Source of the DNA: Pacificispira sp002696645
Lineage (GTDB): Bacteria > Pseudomonadota > Alphaproteobacteria > UBA8366 > Aestuariispiraceae
DNA length: 64,000 nt
Assembly (NCBI RefSeq): GCF_048892425.1
Contig: NZ_JBLZHU010000002.1
Coordinates: 372,001-436,000 of the forward strand
Direction of reading: 5' to 3'
The notes beneath the pieces are model-generated. The model searched no databases and had not been told where the DNA came from. It saw nothing but the letters and a program-made list of their open reading frames with translations. Positions 26,059 to 33,189 of this stretch are shown here, piece after piece (position 1 is the stretch's first letter; the number at the start of each line of letters is the position of its first letter). A program made the translations under genes and the position numbers.

Positions 26059-26424
26059 CTAGCCCCGGGATAAGGCCCGCATCATCTCGGCGACTTTGGT
26101 TTGTAACCGCTCGTCCCCGATGCGCTGCCAGTCACGGGCAACTTTGGACGCCTTGACATTCAATGGACCTTCTTCACTGGCGCTGCTTACATTGGTCGCT
26201 TCGGACTTGCCCAGTCCTTCAAAGAAGGTCGATACGGGCACGTCCAGCACATCGGCGATTTGAATCAGTCGTGACGACCCCATTCGGTTCGTGCCCCGTT
26301 CATATTTTTGAATCTGTTGAAAGCTTACACCGACTTGTTCTCCCAAGGCTTGCTGGGAGAGGCCTTTGCGAATTCTCATTTCGCGAACACGGTTGCCAAC
26401 CGTTACGTCTACAGGATGAGGCAT
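26059..26424 (-). CDS. XRE-family transcriptional regulator (PraR-like)
   Basis: A 121-residue cytoplasmic regulator with a helix-turn-helix at residues ~10-65 (VREMRIRKGLSQQALGEQVG, then FQQIQKYERGTNRMG) and a helical C-terminus. The pattern VPVSTFFEGL after the HTH is typical of the alphaproteobacterial XRE group that includes rhizobial PraR. The ATG at 26424 follows AAAAGGTGG; the frame stays open upstream, but that sequence is not protein-like. A long AT-rich region precedes it and may hold its promoter. Confidence 0.8.
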   Translation of the reverse strand: MPHPVDVTVGNRVREMRIRKGLSQQALGEQVGVSFQQIQKYERGTNRMGSSRLIQIADVLDVPVSTFFEGLGKSEATNVSSASEEGPLNVKASKVARDWQRIGDERLQTKVAEMMRALSRG

Positions 26425-26870
26425 TTGTCCACCTTTTCTAAGTTGCTTACACCGGGGTCGGGTGCTGTGCGAACTATTGATAACCAACCACAGCAACATG
26501 GATGCACAATCCACGCCACACTTACGAAGCAGATCTTGCTTCACGCTGTTACAAAATGTCTAAACGCCATTCAGTCAAGGATTCTGTTTCTTTTCAAATT
26601 GTTTAAGTTTTTTTCTCACTATTTATTAGTTAGTAAAAAATATCTAAAATTAAATACTTCTACAAAACACTATTTTTAGAAGCAGAATGACAACCTTTAC
26701 TATATATGTATATCAATTTAGAAATTTATAAACCTTTGCGAGAAATAAATTGCCGGCTTTTTACTCATTTTTTATAATAATCGCCTTGATCCAGAAGTTC
26801 CAGCCCCCTCAAAAAATACCATCACAATGATGTTGCCGACAGCAATGCCGCGTAAAAAGAGAATTGAATC

Positions 26871-26892
26871 GGTGAATATTCGGGTATTCACC
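26871..26892 (+). terminator. hairpin with TTCG-type loop
   Basis: GGTGAATA pairs with TATTCACC around a TTCGGG loop and is followed by TTTT. The form suits a rho-independent terminator, yet no gene ends just upstream, so it may end an unannotated small transcript. Confidence 0.5.
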
Positions 26893-27005
26893 TTTTACGG
26901 GCTTTTTGAAAAGTTGCATATGGTATGCCAGAACACGAAGTGGCTGTAAAAAAGCCTGTGGCAAATTGACACATAAGTGCCAACATCGTCGTTTGGGGGA
27001 CGGTT

Positions 27006-27039
27006 GGTCGGTCCAAATTGAAAGGTCATTGGACCGACC
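27006..27039. repeat. 11-bp perfect inverted repeat
   Basis: GGTCGGTCCAA at 27006-27016 and TTGGACCGACC at 27029-27039 are exact reverse complements, separated by 12 bases. It could be a stable RNA hairpin or an operator. Confidence 0.7.
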
Positions 27040-27060
27040 GCATCGTCGATCATACACGCA

Positions 27061-27082
27061 TTTAAGGGTGTCTACCCTTAAA
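27061..27082 (-). terminator. hairpin downstream of the YdcH-type gene
   Basis: TTTAAGGGT pairs exactly with ACCCTTAAA around a 4-base loop. It lies 8 bp beyond the stop of the minus-strand 55-residue gene, the usual place for its terminator. Confidence 0.6.
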
Positions 27083-27090
27083 TGCAGGCG

Positions 27091-27258
27091 TCAATGCGCC
27101 GTCAGTGATTGGATTTCATCTTTGATTTGAAGTTTTTGCCGTTTGAGCGCCAAGACGGTTGTTTCATCGGGCATCGGGCGCGCGCTTTCATCCGAAAGAC
27201 GCTTATCAATTTGAGCATGTTTGGATTTCAGGCTTTCAATACGGTGAACTGTGCTCAT
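27091..27258 (-). CDS. YdcH family (DUF465) small protein
   Basis: A 55-residue protein starting MSTVHRIESLKSKHAQIDKR and ending LQIKDEIQSLTAH. The two-helix pattern, with KHAQIDKRL in the first helix and a basic/acidic second helix (LKRQKLQIKDEI), is typical of the DUF465/YdcH family of small coiled-coil proteins in alphaproteobacteria. The start follows GGAGA. Function unknown; the family is usually conserved and expressed. Confidence 0.8.
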   Translation of the reverse strand: MSTVHRIESLKSKHAQIDKRLSDESARPMPDETTVLALKRQKLQIKDEIQSLTAH

Positions 27259-27734
27259 TTTTGACTAATCTCCCATACGTTAAGACCATAACGGTCCAGT
27301 GTTCAGAGTTAGCGAAGCCACGATCAACGATTGGAAGACACCAAGGCGAAACCCGAAACACCAATCGCCTGACTTCCAGGCAGAGAGCATAATCATATGC
27401 ACCAGATTGGTGGGTTCTGGTTCTTCTGATGAAGGGAGCCTCCTTTCCTGACGCCTTGAGCAAAGCAATCAATGATGCGTGTCGAATCCAATCAGGCTTA
27501 TATGCCTGAGGCCAGATTCAGCACTCGCCCGGCAACCCATTACTGAGAATGCGTTACCTCACGTTACCGTGCCGGTTATCAAGGGATTGGGCCTGTGGCG
27601 AGGCGCCTCATTGCAAATGGCAAGTGGAACCCGCCGTCCCGCACTCTTGATGACGAACACTCCCTACTGGAATAATTCGCCAGACGCGGTATGTATTAGC
27701 CTACTACAGTCACTTTGAATGTGAAGGAAAATCG
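27259..27734. other. gene-free spacer before ubiX
   Basis: About 475 bp. The only open frame (27479-27718) has no ribosome binding site and no recognisable protein pattern, so I do not call it. Nothing else is recognised; it must hold the divergent promoters of the YdcH-type gene and ubiX. Confidence 0.5.
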
Positions 27735-28328
27735 ATGGTGCAGCGCAAATTAGTTGTCGGAATCAGCGGCGCCTCTGGCGTCGTATATGGCATCCGGCTG
27801 TTGCAGGCACTGCGAACCGCAGGGGTTGAGACGCATTTGATCCTGTCCAAAGCAGCGGAGATGACGCTGGCATATGAAACCGACCTGAAGCCGCGCGATG
27901 TGCGCGCACTGGCCGATGTTTCCTATGCTATCGGGGATGTCGGGGCTCCTTGTGCCAGTGGGTCCTTCCCCTCTGATGGCATGGTGATTGCGCCTTGTTC
28001 CATGAAGACCCTGGCGGAAATCGCTACCGGTGTGACGGCCAATCTACTCAGCCGTGCTGCCGATGTGGTCTTGAAGGAACGCCGCCGTTTGGTCCTGATG
28101 GCACGGGAAACGCCGCTGACCCTGGTTCATTTGCGGAATATGACGACCGTGACGGAAATGGGGGGCATCATCGCGCCGCCCGTTCCGGCTTTTTATGCAA
28201 AGCCCGACAGTCTGGACGATATGGTCGATCATTCGGTCGGGCGCGTCCTGGATCTGTTTGGCATCCAGTCGAATCTGGTGCGACGGTGGAAAACCGAAGA
28301 CGTATCGGCGACTCAATCCGAAAGATAG
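27735..28328 (+). CDS. ubiX: flavin prenyltransferase
   Basis: A 197-residue enzyme that attaches dimethylallyl phosphate to FMN to make the prenylated flavin cofactor of UbiD-type decarboxylases, here serving ubiquinone synthesis. Motifs visible: VVGISGASGVVYGIRLLQAL (flavin site), VIAPCSMKTLAEIATG, RRLVLMARETPL and the MGGIIAPPVPAFY segment. Length and start (GAAGGAAA before ATG) are normal. The cognate ubiD is not in the window. Confidence 0.92.
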   Translation: MVQRKLVVGISGASGVVYGIRLLQALRTAGVETHLILSKAAEMTLAYETDLKPRDVRALADVSYAIGDVGAPCASGSFPSDGMVIAPCSMKTLAEIATGVTANLLSRAADVVLKERRRLVLMARETPLTLVHLRNMTTVTEMGGIIAPPVPAFYAKPDSLDDMVDHSVGRVLDLFGIQSNLVRRWKTEDVSATQSER

Positions 28329-28341
28329 TAGGGAACAGGCA

Positions 28342-29208
28342 TCAGTTCCGACCAGCTGGCGTCCCCCCGCCAAAGGCGGCGGTGATGTCCTGCGCGATGC
28401 TGCGGATCAGCTCACCCAATACCGGCAGCCGCGAATCCTCAATCCGTGCCAGAGGCCCGGATATGGAAATTGCCGCCACCGGTTCCCCAAATTCATTATA
28501 AATCGGGGCCGCAAGGCAACGCAGCCCGACAGCATGTTCTTCGTCATCCACTGCGTATCCCTGAAGTTTTGCCTGTTTGATACTGGCCATCAGCGCAGCG
28601 GGTTCCCGAATGGTCTTATCGCTGTATCGGGTGAAGGTCAGATTGGCGATGCGCTGTTCCGCCGCCTGTTGGTTCAATCCGGATAACAGCGCCTTGCCAA
28701 CGCCAGAGGCATGCAACGGGGCGCGACCACCCGGCGGCGCAAGGGCGCGCATCATCTGGCGGCTTTCAACCTGGGACAGATAGATCGTTTCGGTCCCATC
28801 CAGAATGGCCAGGTTCACCGATTCACCGCTTTCTTCCATGGCGCGATGCATATAGGGGCGCGCGATGGCGACAACATCCCGATTGCGCAGGAATCCAGTG
28901 CCGGTGATGAAGGCCTGAACCCCGGTGAACCACAGTCCGCGTTCCGCATCCTGGGTAACAAACCGGCGCAGTTCCAGACTTTTCAAAAGCCTGTGTGCGG
29001 TGGACGGGGCCAGACCGGCGCGATGCGCCAAATCCCCAAGCGCTGCCCCTTCGGGCTGGGTCGAAACATCTTCCAAAAGGGACAAGGCGCGGTTCAAAGA
29101 CCGGACGCCGGTATCACTGTCATTGGATTTTACGCCTCCGCCATCCCGGCCTGTGGCAGGTCGCCCCCGCTTGGGTTTGTGGTCCGGATCTTTGGCATTC
29201 TCTTCCAT
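28342..29208 (-). CDS. IclR-family transcriptional regulator
   Basis: A 288-residue repressor or activator. After a charged N-terminus (KPKRGRPATGRD) comes a winged helix (SLNRALSLLEDV, LGDLAHRAGLAPSTAHRLLKSL), then the IclR effector domain (LDGTETIYLSQVES, PLHASGVGKALLSG, YAVDDEEHAVGLRCLAAPIYN). The start at 29208 follows AGGGA; upstream in-frame sequence to 29328 is not protein-like. Divergent from pyruvate kinase and convergent with ubiX, so it may control pyk or itself; the effector is unknown. Confidence 0.88.
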   Translation of the reverse strand: MEENAKDPDHKPKRGRPATGRDGGGVKSNDSDTGVRSLNRALSLLEDVSTQPEGAALGDLAHRAGLAPSTAHRLLKSLELRRFVTQDAERGLWFTGVQAFITGTGFLRNRDVVAIARPYMHRAMEESGESVNLAILDGTETIYLSQVESRQMMRALAPPGGRAPLHASGVGKALLSGLNQQAAEQRIANLTFTRYSDKTIREPAALMASIKQAKLQGYAVDDEEHAVGLRCLAAPIYNEFGEPVAAISISGPLARIEDSRLPVLGELIRSIAQDITAAFGGGTPAGRN

Positions 29209-29399
29209 GCGTGCATATCCCTCTGAAGCGACCCAACCGGATAAAGGCAGATATTTCCTTATTTTCCACCCTGTGGAAATGGCGATAAAATGATTTGACC
29301 CAAGGCTGCGGTTTTTGCAAGCAAACACCGCGTCGCTCTCTTATAGTGCGGCGACACGACACTTATGAATGTTCAGCACGAAAAAGGGGAAGCGCAGCC

Positions 29400-30833
29400 A
29401 TGCGCCGTCAGCACCGTACCAAGATTGTCGCCACATTGGGTCCTGGAACCGGGGACCAAGCCTCCATTCAGGCGTTGTTTGAAGCCGGCGTGGACGTGTT
29501 CCGGCTGAACTTCAGTCATGGTGCCCATGCGGAACATAAGGCCCGATTGGACATCATTCGGGGATTGGAACAGAAGTTTGCCCGCCCCATTGCGGTGATG
29601 ATGGATTTGCAAGGCCCAAAACTGCGGATCGGGACCTTCAAGGATGGCCCGATTGAATTGGTTGAGGAGATGCAGTTCCGCCTCGACCTGGAAGACAAAC
29701 CCGGCGATATCAACCGCGTGACTCTGCCCCATCCGGAAATCTTCCAGGCCTTGGAAAAGGATGCGGAATTATTGCTGGATGATGGCCGCATCCGACTGGT
29801 GGTGACATCCTGTGGGCCGGAATTTGCCGAATGCCGCGTCGCTGTTGGTGGGCCATTATCGGAACGTAAGGGCGTCAATGTACCAGGCGTGCTGTTGCCC
29901 CTGTCGCCCCTGACGGAAAAGGATCTGATCGATCTGAAATATGGTCTCAGCCTGGGGGTGGATTGGGTTGCCTTGAGCTTTGTCCAACGTGCGGAAGATA
30001 TCGAAGAAGCCCGCGCCCTGATCAAAGGGGAAGCTGGTATTCTGGCGAAACTGGAAAAGCCGTCTGCCATCACGGAATTGGATGCAATTGTGGCCGCAGC
30101 GGATGCGATCATGGTCGCGCGGGGTGATCTGGGCGTCGAAATGCCGCCGGAAGACGTGCCGGTGCTGCAGCGGCGCATTATCAATGCGTGCCGTATGGCC
30201 GGGAAGCCGGTTGTGGTTGCGACCCAGATGCTGGATTCCATGGTCGAACGGCCTGTCCCGACCCGGGCAGAGGCCTCTGACGTGGCAACGGCGGTGTATT
30301 CCGGGGCCGATGCTGTGATGCTGTCGGCAGAAACGGCAGTGGGGGACTATCCCGTTGAATCCGTTGAGATGATGAACCGTATCATTGAACGGGTGGAGCG
30401 GGATTCGGTCTATCGGGAAGGGATGGAAGCCCAGCGCCAGAAGCCGGAGCCAACCACCGCAGATGCGGTGGCGACGGCCGCTGCACAAATGGCGAAAACG
30501 CTGAATGTGAATGCAATCGCGACCTATACGACATCAGGATCGACGACATTGCGCATCGCCCGGGAACGCCCGATGGCACCGATCCTGGGGCTGACACCGC
30601 GCGATGATACGGCCCGGCGTCTGGCGCTGGTCTGGGGGGTTCATCCTGCCCGGGTGCCCGATGCGGCCAGCCTGGACGATATGTCGGAAACCGCGACCCA
30701 TCAGGCGAAAATTGACGGTTTTGGTAATATTGGGGACCGCATCGTGATCACAGCGGGTGTGCCTTTCAGCACACCGGGCAAAACCAATCTGCTGCGCATT
30801 GCCCGCATCGGCGGCACGTCAGAGACGGAGTAG
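29400..30833 (+). CDS. pyk: pyruvate kinase
   Basis: A 477-residue glycolytic enzyme converting phosphoenolpyruvate and ADP to pyruvate and ATP. Signatures: TKIVATLGPG, VFRLNFSHG, MMDLQGPKLRIG, the catalytic lysine region ILAKLEKPSAITELD, the metal/phosphate segment MVARGDLGVEMPPEDVP, and VVVATQMLDSM. The C-terminal allosteric domain is present (ATYTTSGSTTLRIARERP). The ATG at 29400 has AAAGGGGA upstream. Divergent from the IclR gene, so that regulator is a candidate controller. Confidence 0.95.
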   Translation: MRRQHRTKIVATLGPGTGDQASIQALFEAGVDVFRLNFSHGAHAEHKARLDIIRGLEQKFARPIAVMMDLQGPKLRIGTFKDGPIELVEEMQFRLDLEDKPGDINRVTLPHPEIFQALEKDAELLLDDGRIRLVVTSCGPEFAECRVAVGGPLSERKGVNVPGVLLPLSPLTEKDLIDLKYGLSLGVDWVALSFVQRAEDIEEARALIKGEAGILAKLEKPSAITELDAIVAAADAIMVARGDLGVEMPPEDVPVLQRRIINACRMAGKPVVVATQMLDSMVERPVPTRAEASDVATAVYSGADAVMLSAETAVGDYPVESVEMMNRIIERVERDSVYREGMEAQRQKPEPTTADAVATAAAQMAKTLNVNAIATYTTSGSTTLRIARERPMAPILGLTPRDDTARRLALVWGVHPARVPDAASLDDMSETATHQAKIDGFGNIGDRIVITAGVPFSTPGKTNLLRIARIGGTSETE

Positions 30834-30866
30834 TGTGGTGCTTCCAAATAATCACGCACCACACTA
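30831..30866. terminator. bidirectional stem-loop between pyk and soeC
   Basis: TAGTGTGGTGC and GCACCACACTA are exact reverse complements, 14 bases apart, at the meeting point of two convergent genes; the pyk stop codon is part of the left arm. No T-tract, so termination strength is uncertain. Confidence 0.6.
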
Positions 30867-31817
30867 TCAGGCCGCGCTTTCGCCATAGAACAGGGTCACG
30901 GAATGTTTCGCTTCTGCAAAGAACAGATAGCGTTCCGCGATCAGGCCGACCGCGGCGGTCAGAACGGATATCGCCAACAGGCCAATGGTGATCGCGCCTT
31001 CGCTATAGCGGGTCAGAAAGATCGCGATGATGGGGAAGACAAAGCCCCACAGGATTGCCAACCGCTTCAGCCGTGCGGCGTGTTTGCGGGCGATCTTAAA
31101 CCCCATCTCCGTCATCAGGTAATTATCCCCCTGATGGGGTGCCTCGAACAGTTTCACCGTGCCCATGCCGCCCAGTCCCGTCGCACTTTCGGCAGTGGAT
31201 CGGGGGCTGGCCAATGCGATGGACTGCCAATACATCACTTTCGCGATCAGCCCCGCCAACAACAAAACAATGCTGAATAAAATCAAAAATACGCTGGCAA
31301 AGCCCAGAAAGAAGGACAGCGCGTTTAACAGGACCGCCCCGCTGGAAAGCGATAGGGTCAGGTAACAGACCGGCGTCCATCCGTTGGACCAGGCCGGAAT
31401 TGGCCGCAGGGAGGCATAGATCATCGCCGTACAATAGACCGTGATCAGGGCCAGGGCGACCGAAAGCGCTGCGACCACGGGCTGCCAGGGGGTGGTCATG
31501 TCGGGATAGACCAACCGCCCTGCGCCATAGATCAGGACGGGAAGAAAGGTAATGAGGGCGAACAGGCCCTCTCTGCTTAACCAGGATGTCCGCCATTGGC
31601 TCATGGCCCGCCAGGCCCGTTCGGGATGACCCAGATGGGCGGTAGACGATAACAGTCCCGCTGTGATCAGACCCAGGGCGACACCAAGGCTGATCAGCGT
31701 GACATCCCATCCACCCGGAATCAGGCCTGCAATGTCCATCAGGATGAACAGAATCAACACGCCATACCCTGCGCCCGATGCGGTGGTAAAAAAGATGACC
31801 GATTTAGCCGGATGCAT
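30867..31817 (-). CDS. soeC: SoeC-like membrane anchor (DmsC/NrfD type)
   Basis: A 316-residue integral membrane protein with about eight hydrophobic helices, of the DmsC anchor family, which passes electrons between quinones and the iron-sulfur subunit. The N-terminus (HPAKSVIFFTTASGAGYGVLI) and the HPERAWRAMSQWRTSWLSREG segment are typical. It lies 9 bp after soeB. In SoeABC sulfite dehydrogenases this subunit hands sulfite electrons to the quinone pool. The call as SoeC rather than DmsC rests on the neighbours (TauE/SafE, TIGR02186, TusA) and on the cytoplasmic type of SoeA. Confidence 0.75.
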   Translation of the reverse strand: MHPAKSVIFFTTASGAGYGVLILFILMDIAGLIPGGWDVTLISLGVALGLITAGLLSSTAHLGHPERAWRAMSQWRTSWLSREGLFALITFLPVLIYGAGRLVYPDMTTPWQPVVAALSVALALITVYCTAMIYASLRPIPAWSNGWTPVCYLTLSLSSGAVLLNALSFFLGFASVFLILFSIVLLLAGLIAKVMYWQSIALASPRSTAESATGLGGMGTVKLFEAPHQGDNYLMTEMGFKIARKHAARLKRLAILWGFVFPIIAIFLTRYSEGAITIGLLAISVLTAAVGLIAERYLFFAEAKHSVTLFYGESAA

Positions 31818-31826
31818 AACAACGCC

Positions 31827-32576
31827 TCACAAGGAAAGAATTTTATCGAGCCACCGGGCCATGACGCCGGCACTGCTGTCGGCCACGGGGGTCAGGCCTG
31901 CGCCGCCCATGGCCTCTTCCGCCACGGATTTGCGCGGGCGCGGCGGCAGATATCGGTTCACGGGCTTGCAATTCTGTTCCGGCATCAGGGCATAGCCGCC
32001 ACGGGCCGCAGACAGTTTGGAAACCGCGCTGTCGGGATCGCCAAAATCTCCAAAGGACCTCGCCCCGGCCGGACAGGTCGATACACAGGCCGGAACCCGC
32101 ATGTCCGCTGGCAGGGTTTCATTATAAATCCGGTCCACGCACAGGGTGCATTTCTTCATGATCCCGGCATCGTCATCATATTCCCGCGCGCCATAGGGAC
32201 AGGCCCAACTGCACAGCTTACAGCCGATGCATGTGTCGGGATTGACCAGAACGATCCCGTCTTCTTCGCGCTTATAAGACGCGCCGGTCGGGCAGACGGT
32301 GACACAGGGCGCGTCCTCGCAATGCAGGCAGGATTTCGGAAAATGCACCATGCGACTGTCGCCACCGTCTTCCGGGACGACTTCAAAACTGTGGATGCGA
32401 TTGAACCATACGCCCGACGCATCCGCACCATAGGGGTCATTGTCCGGCAATGGCGCGCTGTGCCCACCGGTATTCCATTCCTTGCAATTCACCGCACAGG
32501 CATGGCATCCGACGCAAATGTCCAGATCGATCACAAGGCCCAGCTTTTTCTGAGTCTGAGAGGGAAGGGCGGTCAT
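31827..32576 (-). CDS. soeB: SoeB-like iron-sulfur subunit
   Basis: A 249-residue protein with four ferredoxin-type cysteine clusters: CVGCHACAVNC, CLHCEDAPCVTVCP, CIGCKLCSWACP and CTLC...CVSTCPAGA. These would carry four [4Fe-4S] centres linking the molybdenum subunit to the membrane anchor. The start retains GGGAGGAAATCA before ATG, which is the old 3' end of soeA: the ancestral soeA stop and soeB start evidently overlapped (ATGA). The repeat array 32589-33167 now separates the two genes. Confidence 0.8.
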   Translation of the reverse strand: MTALPSQTQKKLGLVIDLDICVGCHACAVNCKEWNTGGHSAPLPDNDPYGADASGVWFNRIHSFEVVPEDGGDSRMVHFPKSCLHCEDAPCVTVCPTGASYKREEDGIVLVNPDTCIGCKLCSWACPYGAREYDDDAGIMKKCTLCVDRIYNETLPADMRVPACVSTCPAGARSFGDFGDPDSAVSKLSAARGGYALMPEQNCKPVNRYLPPRPRKSVAEEAMGGAGLTPVADSSAGVMARWLDKILSL

Positions 32577-32588
32577 TGATTTCCTCCC
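32567..32588. repeat. left copy of 22-bp duplication bounding the array
   Basis: Identical to 33168-33189. The sequence spans the soeB start codon and its ribosome binding site; the right copy spans the soeA stop codon. Confidence 0.9.
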
Positions 32589-33167
32589 GTGATCCTGCGC
32601 CCATGAGGAACCCGCCTGCCCCTATCTTCGTCACCCCGGACGTGATCCGGGGTCCAGAGCGGCCCGAAGACTGGTGCGATGCGGCCCTGGATTCCCGCCT
32701 TCGCGGGAATGACGGCACTTTGTGGTTGGATTGGGGCGGTCACTGTGTCCCTCCCGTGGTGTTACGCTTATGAGGAACCCACCGGCCCCTATCTTCGTCA
32801 CCCCGGACGTGATCCGGGGTCCAGAGCGGCCCGAAGACTGGTGCGATGCGGCCCTGGATTCCCGCCTTCGCGGGAATGACGGCACTTTGTGGTTGGATTG
32901 GGGCGGTCACTGNNNNNNNNNNNNNNNNNNNNNNNNNNNNNNNNNNNNNNNNNNNNNNNNNNNNNNNNNNNNNNNNNNNNNNNNNNNNNNNNNNNNNNNN
33001 NNNNNNNNNCTGTGTCCCTCCCGTGGTGTTACGCTTATGAGGAACCCACCGGCCCCTATCTTCGTCACCCCGGACGTGATCCGGGGTCCAGAGCGGCCCG
33101 AAGACTGGTGCGATGCGGCTCTGGATTCCCGCCTTCGCGGGAATGACGGCACTTTGTGGTTGGATTG
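32589..33167. repeat. tandem array of interspersed REP-like element
   Basis: At least three nearly identical units of about 167 bp start at 32603, 32770 and 33037. Each holds two hairpins: CCCCGGA...TCCGGGG and ATTCCCG...CGGGAAT. This is the kind of interspersed repeat common in proteobacterial intergenic regions. Each unit also contains a degenerate copy of the soeA-soeB junction (GGGCGGTCAC...CCTCCC). Units differ by only a few bases, implying recent amplification. The array is interrupted by undetermined bases at 32913-33009. Confidence 0.9.
32913..33009. other. assembly gap (97 N) inside the repeat array
   Basis: The flanks end in ...CACTG and resume with CTGTGTCC..., so joining them with the 3-base CTG overlap restores exactly one 167-bp repeat period. 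The gap length is therefore probably a placeholder, and the true number of repeat units is unknown. Confidence 0.95.
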
Positions 33168-33189
33168 GGGCGGTCATTGATTTCCTCCC
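33168..33189. repeat. right copy of 22-bp duplication bounding the array
   Basis: Identical to 32567-32588; contains the soeA stop codon (33174-33176). The copies mark where the junction was duplicated when the array was inserted or expanded. Confidence 0.9.

Larger units (their letters stand above)
26425..27090. other. gene-free AT-rich region with three hairpins
   Basis: No gene is supported in these 666 bp. 26560-26790 is extremely AT-rich compared with its surroundings, with many A and T runs. To its right lie three perfect inverted repeats (26871-26892, 27006-27039, 27061-27082), described separately. The region could hold a small RNA, or promoters for the XRE gene, but no known RNA family is recognisable to me. 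Confidence 0.6.

Noticed and set aside
27479..27718. 79-residue plus-strand protein before ubiX
   Set aside because: No ribosome binding site, no family pattern, and it lies in an intergenic promoter region.
32722..33180. Open frames running through the N gap
   Set aside because: They exist only because the repeat units and undetermined bases lack stops; the DNA is an intergenic repeat array.
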